This document shows positions 15,064 to 23,847 of a stretch of DNA of 52,371 nucleotides, piece by piece (position 1 is the stretch's first letter; each line of letters begins with the position of its first letter). Source of the DNA: Nitratireductor sp. ZSWI3 (lineage in GTDB: Bacteria > Pseudomonadota > Alphaproteobacteria > Rhizobiales > Rhizobiaceae); contig NZ_JANKOF010000028.1 of the NCBI RefSeq assembly GCF_024655565.1, positions 1-52,371 of the forward strand, given 5' to 3'. The position numbers were made by a program, and so were the translations under genes. A model generated the notes under the pieces. The model searched no databases and was not told the origin of the DNA. It saw only the letters and a program-made list of their open reading frames with translations.

Positions 15064-16164
15064 ATGCCTTACGATCAAAAGAAAGTCGTCGAAGCCCTGC
15101 GCGCCTTCGAGCGTGGCGAGATCGTCGTCGTCATGGACGATGACGGGCGCGAGAACGAGGGCGATCTGATCGTTGCGGCGGTGCACTGCACGCCGGAGAA
15201 GATGGCCTTTATCGTGCGCCATACCTCGGGCATCGTCTGTGCGCCGATGCCGCATCAGGAGGCGAGGCGCCTGAACCTTGCGCCGATGGTCGCCGAGAAC
15301 GATGCGCCGCATTCGACGGCCTTCACCGTCAGCGTCGATTTCAGGCACGGCACGACCACCGGCATCTCGGCCGAGGACCGCACGCTGACCGTGCGCAATC
15401 TTGCCAATCCCAATGTCGGACCCGGCGATTTCGTGCGTCCGGGCCACATCTTTCCGCTGGTCGCGCGCGAGGGGGGCGTGCTGATGCGCTCGGGCCACAC
15501 CGAGGCGGCGGTCGACCTGTGCAGGCTTGCCGGCCTGCCGCCGATCGGCGTCATCTGCGAACTGGTCAATGACGACGGCACGGTCAAGCGCGGCCCGCAG
15601 GTCGTGGCCTTCGCCGAGGAGCATGGGCTGAAGCAGGTCTCCGTCGCCGATCTGATCGCCTATCGCCAGCGCCAGGAGACGCTGGTCGACCGGGTGGCGA
15701 GCTTCGACATCGAAACGCCCTCTGGGCCGGCCAAGGCGCATGCCTATACGCTGCCTTGGGAAGCGATGCAGCACCTGGCGATCGTCTTCGGCGACATCCG
15801 CGACGGCCAGGACATCCCGGTCCGGCTGCACACGGAGGACGTGGTCGCCGACGTGTTCGGCAAGGAGGAGCGCCTGCGACAGGCGATGGCGCGGATGGCG
15901 GGGCTCGGCCGCGGCGTTCTCGTCTATCTGCGCGAGGGCTCGGTGGGCGTCGCCCACCAGAACCGCCGCCGCCCGGCCGGCGAGGGCCGCGAGGATCACG
16001 ACGAGGCGTTGCGGCGCGAGAGCGAGTGGCGCGAGATCGGCCTCGGGGCGCAGATCCTCAAGGACCTGGGCATTTCCTCGATCAAGCTGATGGCCTCGCG
16101 CGAACGCCACTATGTGGGCCTGGAAGGCTTCGGCATCGAGATCGCCTCGACCGACATCGTTTAG
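15064..16164 (+). CDS. ribB: 3,4-dihydroxy-2-butanone-4-phosphate synthase with degenerate RibA domain
   Basis: Riboflavin synthesis enzyme converting ribulose 5-phosphate to 3,4-dihydroxy-2-butanone 4-phosphate. The N-terminal RibB domain (1-205) has the acidic loop DDDGRENEGDL and RSGHTEAAVDL, both intact. The C-terminal part (about 210-366) aligns with GTP cyclohydrolase II. The three zinc Cys of the SEC and RCDCG motifs are gone, however (the region reads HTEDVVADVFGKEERLRQ), as are the usual EGRGIG residues. GTP cyclohydrolase II activity is therefore unlikely. The 366-residue start at ATG 15064 gives the standard MPYDQKKVVEALRAF; an upstream frame through the repeat was rejected. Confidence 0.93.
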   Translation: MPYDQKKVVEALRAFERGEIVVVMDDDGRENEGDLIVAAVHCTPEKMAFIVRHTSGIVCAPMPHQEARRLNLAPMVAENDAPHSTAFTVSVDFRHGTTTGISAEDRTLTVRNLANPNVGPGDFVRPGHIFPLVAREGGVLMRSGHTEAAVDLCRLAGLPPIGVICELVNDDGTVKRGPQVVAFAEEHGLKQVSVADLIAYRQRQETLVDRVASFDIETPSGPAKAHAYTLPWEAMQHLAIVFGDIRDGQDIPVRLHTEDVVADVFGKEERLRQAMARMAGLGRGVLVYLREGSVGVAHQNRRRPAGEGREDHDEALRRESEWREIGLGAQILKDLGISSIKLMASRERHYVGLEGFGIEIASTDIV

Positions 16165-16266
16165 GGCATTCTGCGGTCAGGTGGAATCAACTGACGACCG
16201 CATAAATGCGGAAAAACAAAGAGATAAAACGGGACAACGTTTCCATGAAACGATGAACCGGTCTGG
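16165..16266. repeat. Family B palindromic repeat, long copy
   Basis: Begins immediately after the ribB stop. It holds GCATTCTGCGGTCAG, GGAATCAACTGAC, GACCGCATAAATGCGG and then a conserved tail with CAACGTTTCCATGAAACG, ending GGTCTGG. About ten substitutions separate it from the copy at 25856-25956, and the tail is as well conserved as the palindrome. It lies between convergent ribB and the MFS gene. Confidence 0.75.
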
Positions 16267-16309
16267 AAGGAGGCAGGCCCCGGCTGTCCGGGGCCCGCTG
16301 CGGCGGCAA

Positions 16310-17530
16310 TCACTCCGCCGGCTGTGCCAGGGCTTCGGGCGGCGTGCCGGCCCTCGCGCCGGCGAGGCTCCCCTGGCCGAACAGCACCGTCAGGAACGAG
16401 CCTGCACCGGCTGCCACCGACACCCAGAAGCCGTTCTGCGGCCCGTAAGTATCGACCACCCAGCCGGCTGCGAACGAGCCGAACGCCATGCCGATGCCGA
16501 TGCCGGTCATCACCCAGGTGATGCCCTCCGTCAGGATGGTCGGCGAAACGCGGCGCTCGATCAGCCCGAAAGCGGTGATGAAGGTCGGCGAGATCGCCAT
16601 CCCACTGACGAAGACGGCGAAGGCCAGCAGCGCCACCGTGTCGGCGAAAAGCAGGGGCACTGTGGTGAGCGCGATGATGGCGACGGCGATGGCGAGCTGG
16701 CGCTGCAGGGGCAGCTTCAGGTTCAGCGCACCGACGATCAGGCCGACGACGAAGGAGCCGACGGCGTAGACGCCGATGACGAGGCTCGCCGCGCCCGGCT
16801 GGCCGAGCTCCTTGGTGATCGCTACCGCACTCACCTCTGCCGTGGCGAAAATGGCGCCGACGAAGATCAGCGCGAGGGTGACGATCTGCACGGGCCGCTG
16901 GCTGATCGCCGAGCCGGCGGAGCTGTCGTCGGCGGGGCGCACGGGCGGCTCCGTCGAGCGCTGCGCGACGAAGGCGGTCGTGCCGACGGCGAGGAACAGG
17001 GTGCTGACGAGCATGCCCGCTTCCGGAAAGAGCGCCACGCTGAGGCCCACCGAGAGCGACGCGCCGGCGATGTAGACCAGTTCGTCGGCGACCGACTCGA
17101 AGGCGAAGGCGGTGTTGAGCTCGGGCCTGTCGTGGAAGATGCCTGTCCAGCGGGCCCGCACCATGGCCGGAATGCTCGGCATCAAGGCCGCCGGCAGCGC
17201 CGCGGCGAAGAGGGTCCAGGCGGGCCAGTCCAGTCTGGCGGCGGCGATCAGCACCAGGAAAGCGGCGACGGAGAGCGCCGTGGCCGGCGTCAGGATGGCC
17301 GCCTGGCCGCGCCGGTCGACGAGGCGGGAGATCTGCGGCGAGAGAAAGGCATTGGTGAGTGCGAAGGTGGCCGAGACGGCGCCGGCGAGCCAGTATTCGC
17401 CATGCGTCTGGGACAGCATGGCGACGATGCCGATCGGTGCCATGGCGATCGGCAACCGGGCGAGGAAGCCGGCGGCGGCGAATCCCTTGGTGCCCGGCGC
17501 CTTGAAGATTTCGCGATAAGGGTTAGGCAT
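16310..17530 (-). CDS. MFS transporter, probable exporter
   Basis: A 406-residue major facilitator protein with about twelve hydrophobic segments in two halves, joined by a polar stretch (QRSTEPPVRPADDSSAG, near residue 200). SRLVDRRGQAAI fits the MFS loop 2-3 motif, and WVMTGIGIGMAFGSFAAGWV lies in the second half. The ATG ending at 17530 follows AAGGA. It diverges from a TetR gene across three operator-like palindromes, the standard arrangement of a ligand-induced efflux pump and its repressor. The substrate is unknown. Confidence 0.88.
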   Translation of the reverse strand: MPNPYREIFKAPGTKGFAAAGFLARLPIAMAPIGIVAMLSQTHGEYWLAGAVSATFALTNAFLSPQISRLVDRRGQAAILTPATALSVAAFLVLIAAARLDWPAWTLFAAALPAALMPSIPAMVRARWTGIFHDRPELNTAFAFESVADELVYIAGASLSVGLSVALFPEAGMLVSTLFLAVGTTAFVAQRSTEPPVRPADDSSAGSAISQRPVQIVTLALIFVGAIFATAEVSAVAITKELGQPGAASLVIGVYAVGSFVVGLIVGALNLKLPLQRQLAIAVAIIALTTVPLLFADTVALLAFAVFVSGMAISPTFITAFGLIERRVSPTILTEGITWVMTGIGIGMAFGSFAAGWVVDTYGPQNGFWVSVAAGAGSFLTVLFGQGSLAGARAGTPPEALAQPAE

Positions 17531-17565
17531 TGGAGCGATCCTTGATAAGGGGATAGATCGAGTTT

Positions 17566-17636
17566 ACATACGCGGCGTATGTTGCTCAGATAGTGACATA
17601 CGTCGCGTATGTCAAACTAATATACGTGGCGTATGT
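17566..17636. promoter_or_regulatory. Three TetR-type palindromic operators
   Basis: Three 17-bp sites share ATACG-N-CGTATGT symmetry. They are ACATACGC-G-GCGTATGT (17566-17582, perfect), ACATACGT-C-GCGTATGT (17596-17612, one mismatch, extended by G/C on the flanks) and ATATACGT-G-GCGTATGT (17620-17636). Centres are 30 and 24 bp apart. They fill the gap between the divergent MFS and TetR genes, so binding by the TetR protein would block both. Confidence 0.85.
17587..17615 (-). promoter_or_regulatory. Putative promoter of the MFS gene
   Basis: On the minus strand, TTGACA (17615-17610) and TATCTG (17592-17587) are 17 bp apart. The middle operator fills the spacer and the perfect operator lies at the expected transcription start. 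On the plus strand, GTGACA and TAATAT flank the same operator (19-bp spacing) and could serve the TetR gene. Confidence 0.5.
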
Positions 17637-17649
17637 GAATGAGGAGCCG

Positions 17650-18255
17650 ATGGCACACAAACCACGCAGCGAAATGATTGCCGAGACCCGCGCCAAGCTG
17701 GTGGCGGCCGCCCGCCACGCCTTCGGCACGGTGGGGTATGCCGCTGCCTCCATGGACGATTTCACCGCCGAAGCCGGCCTGACGCGCGGCGCGCTGTATC
17801 ATCATTTCGGCGGCAAGGAAGGGCTTCTGCAGGCGGTGATCGCTGAGGTCGACGCAGAGATGAGCGAACGGCTCAACGTCATCTCGGCAAGCTATGCCGA
17901 CCCCTGGGAGGGCTTCGTCGCCGAATGCGTGGCCTATATCGAGATGGCCCTCGAGCCGGAGATCCAGCGCATCATGCTGCTAGACGGGCCGGCGGTGCTG
18001 GGCGACCCCTACAACTGGCCGAACCAGACGGGCTGCATCCGCTCGCTTTCGCAGAGCCTGACGAGACTGGCGCAGGCCGGCCTGGCGGACGTGGCCGATC
18101 CGGAGGCGACGGCGCGCATGATCAACGGCGCCAGCCTTCACGCCTCGCTGTGGATCGCCAATGCCGACGATCCCGCAGCCGTGTCGAAGCGGGCGGTGGC
18201 GGCCTTCAAGAGGCTGCTCGAGGGGCTGCGGACGCAGAGCCGCGACCGCTTGTGA
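17650..18255 (+). CDS. TetR/AcrR family transcriptional regulator
   Basis: A 201-residue repressor. The N-terminal helix-turn-helix domain (about 10-60) reads ARHAFGTVGYAAASMDD, then FTAEAGLTRGALYHHFGGKEGL, the canonical TetR recognition helix. The C-terminal helical domain (70-200) would bind ligand and dimerise. The ATG at 17650 follows GAGGAG at short spacing; an in-frame GTG at 17635 is the alternative, but it lies inside the third operator. It very likely represses the divergent MFS gene and itself through the three palindromes. Confidence 0.92.
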   Translation: MAHKPRSEMIAETRAKLVAAARHAFGTVGYAAASMDDFTAEAGLTRGALYHHFGGKEGLLQAVIAEVDAEMSERLNVISASYADPWEGFVAECVAYIEMALEPEIQRIMLLDGPAVLGDPYNWPNQTGCIRSLSQSLTRLAQAGLADVADPEATARMINGASLHASLWIANADDPAAVSKRAVAAFKRLLEGLRTQSRDRL

Positions 18256-18313
18256 CGAGCGCCGTCGGGCTCGGGTTGATGCGGCGCACATCACCCCACT
18301 CCGACTGCTTCGC

Positions 18314-18401
18314 GGCCACCTCTCCACTGCCCGGGGGAGAGGAAGGGCGCCAAGCAGTCCGCCTGATGCTTCCTCTCCCCGGTCGAGCGGGGGAGGTGGC
18401 C
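18314..18401. repeat. Imperfect inverted repeat after the TetR gene
   Basis: The left arm 18314-18345 starts GGCCACCTCTCC and ends GGGGAGAGGAAG. It pairs with the right arm 18369-18401, which starts CTTCCTCTCCCC and ends GGGGGAGGTGGCC; the mid-arm bases mismatch. The loop is 23 bases. It lies in the 317-bp gap 18256-18572 and may end the TetR transcript or be a mobile-type palindrome; no gene is visible in the gap. Confidence 0.6.
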
Positions 18402-18444
18402 GCTGGCCGAACCGGATAGATGGGTGACAGTTTTCTTGTTTGCC

Positions 18445-18473
18445 GGAGCCGCTTTCATGAATGTGGCGGCTCC
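18445..18473 (+). promoter_or_regulatory. Hairpin upstream of ilvD
   Basis: Perfect 8-bp stem GGAGCCGC (18445-18452) with GCGGCTCC (18466-18473) and a 13-base loop, about 100 bp before ilvD. It could be part of the ilvD leader or the end of the upstream repeat region. No leader peptide rich in branched-chain codons was seen. Confidence 0.3.
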
Positions 18474-18572
18474 TGCGCGCGCCGGTGTTTATGTGCGCTG
18501 AAACTTCGGCTACATGGTCCTGGTGACCCTGCTCTCGCTCAGAGCGACATTTAAGTGAAAGATGACAGCCCA

Positions 18573-20408
18573 ATGCCAGATTATCGTTCGAGAACAACCA
18601 CCCATGGCCGCAACATGGCAGGGGCCCGCGGCCTCTGGCGCGCCACCGGTGTGAAGGACGGCGACTTCGGCAAGCCGATCATCGCCGTGGTCAATTCCTT
18701 CACCCAGTTTGTTCCCGGTCACGTCCATCTGAAGGACCTCGGCCAGCTTGTGGCACGCGAGATCGAGGTGGCGGGCGGCATCGCGAAGGAGTTCAACACC
18801 ATCGCCGTGGACGACGGCATCGCCATGGGCCATGACGGCATGCTCTATTCGCTGCCCTCGCGCGAGATCATCGCCGACAGCGTCGAATACATGGTCAACG
18901 CCCATTGCGCCGACGCCATGGTCTGCATCTCCAATTGCGACAAGATCACGCCCGGCATGCTCAACGCGGCGATGCGGCTGAACATCCCCGCCATCTTCGT
19001 CTCCGGCGGGCCGATGGAAGCCGGCAAGGTCGTTCTCAACGGCAAGGCGCATGCGCTGGACCTGGTGGACGCCATGGTCGCCGCCGCCGACGAGAAGATC
19101 TCCGATGCCGATGTGGCGGTCATCGAGCGCTCGGCGTGCCCGACCTGCGGGTCGTGCTCGGGCATGTTCACGGCCAATTCGATGAACTGCCTGACCGAGG
19201 CCCTCGGCCTTTCGCTGCCGGGCAACGGCTCGACGCTGGCCACCCATGCCGACCGCAAGCGGCTGTTCCTCGAGGCCGGACGCCTCGTCGTGGATCTCGC
19301 CAGGCGCTACTATGAAGAGGACGACGCGTCGGTCCTGCCGCGCAATGTGGCCAACAAGCGGGCCTTCCAGAACGCCATGTCGCTCGACATCGCGATGGGT
19401 GGCTCCACCAACACGGTGCTGCACATCCTCGCCGCGGCGTATGAGGGCGGGATCGACTTCACCATGGACGACATCGATACGCTGTCGCGCAACGTGCCCT
19501 GCTTGTCGAAGGTCGCTCCCGCCAAGCAGGACGTGCATATGGAGGATGTCCACCGCGCCGGCGGCATCATGGCGATCCTCGGTCAGCTCGACGAAGGCGG
19601 GCTGATCCACCGCGACACGCCGACGGTGCATGCGTCCACCATCGGCGAGGCGATCGACCTCTGGGCGATCGACCGCACCGACAGCGAGAGCGTGCGCGAT
19701 TTCTTCAAGGCGGCGCCGGGCGGCATCCCCACCCAGACCGCCTTCAGCCAGGATGCGCGCTGGGACGAACTCGACCTCGACCGTGAGAAGGGCGTGATCC
19801 GCTCCACCGCCCACCCCTTTTCCAGGGACGGCGGCCTGGCGGTGCTGAAAGGCAACATCGCGCTCGACGGCTGCATCGTGAAAACCGCGGGCGTCGACGA
19901 ATCCATCCTGATATTCACCGGCCCGGCCGTGGTGTATGAGAGCCAGGATGCCGCCGTGAAGGGCATTCTCGGCAAGGAGGTGAAGGAGGGCGACGTGGTG
20001 GTGATCCGCTATGAGGGCCCCAAGGGCGGGCCGGGCATGCAGGAAATGCTCTATCCGACCAGCTACCTGAAGTCGCGCGGCCTCGGCAAGGCCTGCGCGC
20101 TGGTCACCGACGGGCGGTTCTCCGGCGGCACGTCCGGGCTTTCCATCGGTCACGCCTCGCCCGAGGCGGCGCAGGGCGGAGCGATCGGCCTGGTGCGCAA
20201 CGGCGACGTCATCGAGATCGACATTCCCAACCGGACGATCAATCTTGCCGTGTCCGACGAGGAGCTGGCGGCGCGCCGCGCCGAGCAGGACAAGCTCGGC
20301 TGGAAGCCCGCCGCCCCGCGCAAGCGCAACGTGACCACGGCTCTGAAAGCCTACGCCGCCTTTGCCGCATCCGCCGACAAAGGGGCGGTTCGCATCCTGC
20401 CGGAATGA
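18573..20408 (+). CDS. ilvD: Dihydroxy-acid dehydratase
   Basis: Iron-sulfur enzyme of valine, leucine and isoleucine synthesis that dehydrates 2,3-dihydroxy-acids to 2-keto acids. The 611-residue product has the cluster cysteines in [12 protein letters not shown] and [20 protein letters not shown], and the C-terminal [21 protein letters not shown]. The length matches the E. coli-type enzyme. The ATG at 18573 gives the standard [20 protein letters not shown]; an in-frame GTG at 18555 is less likely. It appears monocistronic. Confidence 0.97.
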   Translation: MPDYRSRTTTHGRNMAGARGLWRATGVKDGDFGKPIIAVVNSFTQFVPGHVHLKDLGQLVAREIEVAGGIAKEFNTIAVDDGIAMGHDGMLYSLPSREIIADSVEYMVNAHCADAMVCISNCDKITPGMLNAAMRLNIPAIFVSGGPMEAGKVVLNGKAHALDLVDAMVAAADEKISDADVAVIERSACPTCGSCSGMFTANSMNCLTEALGLSLPGNGSTLATHADRKRLFLEAGRLVVDLARRYYEEDDASVLPRNVANKRAFQNAMSLDIAMGGSTNTVLHILAAAYEGGIDFTMDDIDTLSRNVPCLSKVAPAKQDVHMEDVHRAGGIMAILGQLDEGGLIHRDTPTVHASTIGEAIDLWAIDRTDSESVRDFFKAAPGGIPTQTAFSQDARWDELDLDREKGVIRSTAHPFSRDGGLAVLKGNIALDGCIVKTAGVDESILIFTGPAVVYESQDAAVKGILGKEVKEGDVVVIRYEGPKGGPGMQEMLYPTSYLKSRGLGKACALVTDGRFSGGTSGLSIGHASPEAAQGGAIGLVRNGDVIEIDIPNRTINLAVSDEELAARRAEQDKLGWKPAAPRKRNVTTALKAYAAFAASADKGAVRILPE

Positions 20409-20519
20409 CGCGCTGTTCGCGGAGCCCCGTCGACGCACATGCTCCAGATCGACCGGCACCATGGCCAAGCCACGGTCCGGTCCTTAAACTGACATAAGGG
20501 CCGTGTTCGCTCGCGTCGA

Positions 20520-20567
20520 GCGCTTCGGCTTGTTCGAAAACCGGCATCGGCTTGCGAGGCCGATGCA
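20520..20567. repeat. Degenerate family A palindromic repeat
   Basis: Follows the family A order (GCGCTTCGG, then TTCGAAAACCGG, then GGCCGATGCA). The inner stem has changed to GCATCGGC-TTGCGAG-GCCGATGC, eight pairs with a 7-base loop. It ends 30 bp before the histone-deacetylase-like gene, so like the other two family A copies it precedes a start. Confidence 0.5.
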
Positions 20568-20596
20568 CCAAAAGGTCAGGGGTGGCGATATCCGAA

Positions 20597-21523
20597 ATGA
20601 AGACCCGTTTCTACACGCACCGCCTGTGCCGCGAGCACCTGACGCCGCCCGGCCATCCCGAGCGGCCGGACCGGTTGCGCGTCGTCGTCGATACGCTCGA
20701 TGACGAGCCCTTCGCCTATCTGGAACGGCTGGAGGCGCCGCGCGCCGACGAGGCGGCGGTGCTGCACGCACATCCGCAAAGCCATCTGGACAAGGTGAAG
20801 GCGGCTATCCCCGAGGAGGGGCTGGCGCGCATCGACGAGGACACCACCGTCAGTCCGAAGAGCCTGGAGGCGGCGCTGCTCGCCGTCGGCGGCGCCACGG
20901 CCGCCGTCGACGACGTGTTTTCCGGCGCCGCCGGCAATGTCTTCGTCGCCGCCCGCCCACCCGGCCATCACGCCGAGAGGAACCGGGCGATGGGCTTCTG
21001 CCTGTTCAACAACGCGGCCATCGCCGCCCGCCACGCGCAGCAGAGGCATGGGGCCGAACGTATCGCCATCGTCGACTGGGACGTGCATCACGGCAACGGC
21101 ACGCAGGACATCTTCTGGGACGATCCCTCCGTGCTCTATTGCTCGACGCATCAGATGCCGCTCTATCCCGGCAGCGGCGCACGCGAGGAGACCGGCGCCG
21201 GCAACATCGTCAACGCGCCGCTGCCGCCCGGCTCCGGTTCGGATGCCTTCCGCGAGGCTTTCGACACGCTGGTTCTGCCGGCGCTCGACCGATTCGCCCC
21301 GGACCTGATCATCATCTCTGCCGGCTTTGACGCGCATTGGCGCGATCCTTTGGCCGAGATCAATCTGGAGGCTCACGATTTCGACTGGGCGACGGGCGTG
21401 CTGCTGGAGAAGGCCGACCGTTTGTCACAGGGGCGCCTTGTCAGCCTCCTTGAAGGTGGCTACGACCTGCAGGGACTTTCCGCTTCGGTCGCCGCCCATG
21501 TCGGCCGCTTGATGAAGGGATGA
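20597..21523 (+). CDS. Histone deacetylase family protein (class II-like deacetylase)
   Basis: A 308-residue zinc-dependent deacetylase-fold protein. The active-site strings are present: RPPGHHAERNRAMGFCLFNN (tandem His), IVDWDVHHGNGTQDIFWDD (Asp/His zinc ligands), YCSTHQMPLYPGSG, and ISAGFDAHWRDPL (second zinc Asp). Bacterial relatives act on acetyl-lysine, acetylpolyamines or acetoin; the substrate is unknown. I start at ATG 20597 (MKTRFYTHRLC) with AGGGGTGG upstream; longer starts run into the repeat. xseB begins 3 bp after the stop, a conserved alphaproteobacterial pairing. Confidence 0.9.
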   Translation: MKTRFYTHRLCREHLTPPGHPERPDRLRVVVDTLDDEPFAYLERLEAPRADEAAVLHAHPQSHLDKVKAAIPEEGLARIDEDTTVSPKSLEAALLAVGGATAAVDDVFSGAAGNVFVAARPPGHHAERNRAMGFCLFNNAAIAARHAQQRHGAERIAIVDWDVHHGNGTQDIFWDDPSVLYCSTHQMPLYPGSGAREETGAGNIVNAPLPPGSGSDAFREAFDTLVLPALDRFAPDLIIISAGFDAHWRDPLAEINLEAHDFDWATGVLLEKADRLSQGRLVSLLEGGYDLQGLSASVAAHVGRLMKG

Positions 21524-21526
21524 GAG

Positions 21527-21778
21527 ATGGCCGAGGACGCCAACAACGACATCAGGGCCATGAGCTTCGAGCAGGCGCTCGAGGCGCTGGAGAAGATCGT
21601 CGAGGATCTGGAGCGCGGCGACGTGCCGCTCGATCAGTCGATCAGGATCTATGAGCGCGGCGAGGCGCTGAAGAAGCATTGCGACCGCCTCCTGAAGGCG
21701 GCCGAGGACAAGGTGGAGAAGATCCGCCTGTCGCGCGAGGGCCAGCCGACGGGCAGCGAGCCCCTCGACGAGGGTTGA
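21527..21778 (+). CDS. xseB: Exodeoxyribonuclease VII small subunit
   Basis: An 83-residue helical subunit of ExoVII, which degrades single-stranded DNA from both ends; the catalytic XseA is not in this window. The family core [20 protein letters not shown], then [20 protein letters not shown], is intact. The ATG at 21527 lies 3 bp after the upstream stop, implying translational coupling to the deacetylase-like gene. The 147 bp to dxs show no terminator, so dxs may be cotranscribed. Confidence 0.93.
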   Translation: MAEDANNDIRAMSFEQALEALEKIVEDLERGDVPLDQSIRIYERGEALKKHCDRLLKAAEDKVEKIRLSREGQPTGSEPLDEG

Positions 21779-21925
21779 GGGGCAGCGTCCGCGCCGCGTC
21801 TCATCGGGCTGCCCGGCCGTCCACGGAGCGGGGGTGACCCCAGCCTCTCCGCGACGCCGCGCCAGATTTACTTTGATCGCCCGAAGTCCTATGTCGGGTG
21901 ACAGCCAACAGCCGAGGTGAGGCGC

Positions 21926-23842
21926 GTGAAATCGCCACCCGACACACCCCTTCTCGACACGGTCGTCCATCCGAGCGACTTGAAACGCCTTTCCGAGGAC
22001 GCGTTGCCGCGGCTCGCCGACGAGTTGCGCGCCGAGCTGATCGACGCCGTCTCCAGGACGGGCGGCCATCTGGGCGCCGGCCTCGGCGTGGTCGAGCTGA
22101 CGGTGGCGCTGCACTATGTGTTCGACACGCCGGACGACCGGCTGATCTGGGATGTCGGGCATCAGGCCTATCCGCACAAGATCATCACCGGCCGCCGCGA
22201 CCGCATCCGCACGCTGCGCCAGGAGGGCGGCCTCTACGGTTTCACCAAGCGTTCTGAAAGCGAATATGACCCGTTCGGCACGGCGCATTCCTCGACCTCC
22301 ATCTCCGCCGGCCTCGGCATGGCGGTGGCGCATGGCCTGGCGGGCCGCAAGCGCAACGTGATCGCTGTCATCGGCGACGGGGCGATGTCGGCCGGCATGG
22401 CCTATGAGGCGATGAACAATGCCGGTGCGCTCGACGCGCGGCTGATCGTCATCCTCAACGACAACGACATGTCGATCGCCCCGCCCCAGGGAGCCATGAG
22501 CGCCTATCTGGCGCGGCTCGCCTCCGGCCGCACCTATCAGGGCGTGCGCGAGCTCGGCAAGAAGCTCACCTCCTATCTCGGCAAGGGCGTCGACCGAGCC
22601 GTGACGCGGGCGGTGGAGCATGCGCGCGGCTACGTGACCGGCGGCACGCTGTTCGAGGAGATGGGCTTCTTCCACATCGGCCCCATCGACGGCCACAATC
22701 TGAAGCACCTCGTGCCGGTGCTGAGGAACGTGCGCGACAATGGCAACGGCCCGGTGCTGATCCATGTGGTGACCAAGAAGGGCAAGGGCTACCCGCCGGC
22801 AGAGGCCGCCGAGGACAAGTATCACGGCGTCAACAAATTCGACGTCATCACCGGCGCGCAGGCCAAGGCACCGGCCAACGCGCCGAGCTACACCAAGGTG
22901 TTCGCCCAGTCGCTGATCACCGAGGCGCGCGAGGACGAGCGCATCGTCGCCGTCACCGCCGCCATGCCGTCCGGGACCGGGCTCGACCTGTTCGGCAAGG
23001 AATTTCCGCAGCGCACCTTCGACGTCGGCATCGCCGAGCAGCACGCGGTGACCTTCGCCGCCGGCATGGCGACCGAGGGGCTGCGACCCTTCGCGGCGAT
23101 CTACTCCACCTTTCTGCAGCGTGCCTATGACCAGGTGGTGCACGACGTGGCGCTGCAGAACCTTCCGGTGCGTTTCGCCATCGACCGGGCCGGCTTCGTC
23201 GGCGCCGACGGGCCGACCCATTGCGGGGCCTTCGACGTCACGTTTCTTGCCAGCCTGCCGAACATGGTGGTGATGGCGGCGGCCGACGAGGCGGAACTGC
23301 GCCACATGGTGCGCACCGCCGCCGTGCACGATGCCGGCCCCATCGCCTTCCGCTATCCGCGCGGCGACGGCGTCGGCGTCGATCTGCCGGAGCGCGGCGA
23401 GGTTCTGGCGATCGGCAAGGGGCGCATCCTGCGCGAGGGCACGAAGGTGGCGCTCCTGTCGCTCGGCGGACGGCTGCAGGACTGCCTGAAGGCCGCTGAG
23501 GAGCTGGACGCCGCGGGGCTCTCGACCACGGTTGCCGATGCGCGCTTCGCCAAGCCGCTCGACAAGGAGCTGATCCGCAGGCTGGCGCGCGAGCACGAGG
23601 TGCTGATTCCCATCGAAGAGGGCTCGATCGGCGGCTTCGGTTCGCATGTGCTGCATTTCCTGGCGCATGAGGGATTGCTCGAAACCGGCCTCAGGGTGCG
23701 CCCGATGGCGATGCCGGACCGCTTCGTCAACCACGCCAAGCCGGAACGGATGGTGGAGGATGCCGGCCTCGACGCGGCGGCGATCGTGCGCACCGTGTTC
23801 GTCGCGCTGGGCGGGCGTGCCGAGCGCGTCGCGCGCGCTTGA
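21926..23842 (+). CDS. dxs: 1-deoxy-D-xylulose-5-phosphate synthase
   Basis: Thiamine-diphosphate enzyme condensing pyruvate and glyceraldehyde 3-phosphate, the first step of the MEP isoprenoid pathway; ispH, the last step, is also in this window. The 638-residue product has the cofactor motif [18 protein letters not shown], the transketolase signature [15 protein letters not shown], and [17 protein letters not shown] chose GTG 21926 ([13 protein letters not shown]) because GAGGTGAGG lies just before it; GTG 21917 would add three residues. Its last codon region overlaps a possible TTG start of tlyA. Confidence 0.96.
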   Translation: MKSPPDTPLLDTVVHPSDLKRLSEDALPRLADELRAELIDAVSRTGGHLGAGLGVVELTVALHYVFDTPDDRLIWDVGHQAYPHKIITGRRDRIRTLRQEGGLYGFTKRSESEYDPFGTAHSSTSISAGLGMAVAHGLAGRKRNVIAVIGDGAMSAGMAYEAMNNAGALDARLIVILNDNDMSIAPPQGAMSAYLARLASGRTYQGVRELGKKLTSYLGKGVDRAVTRAVEHARGYVTGGTLFEEMGFFHIGPIDGHNLKHLVPVLRNVRDNGNGPVLIHVVTKKGKGYPPAEAAEDKYHGVNKFDVITGAQAKAPANAPSYTKVFAQSLITEAREDERIVAVTAAMPSGTGLDLFGKEFPQRTFDVGIAEQHAVTFAAGMATEGLRPFAAIYSTFLQRAYDQVVHDVALQNLPVRFAIDRAGFVGADGPTHCGAFDVTFLASLPNMVVMAAADEAELRHMVRTAAVHDAGPIAFRYPRGDGVGVDLPERGEVLAIGKGRILREGTKVALLSLGGRLQDCLKAAEELDAAGLSTTVADARFAKPLDKELIRRLAREHEVLIPIEEGSIGGFGSHVLHFLAHEGLLETGLRVRPMAMPDRFVNHAKPERMVEDAGLDAAAIVRTVFVALGGRAERVARA

Positions 23843-23847
23843 CCCTC

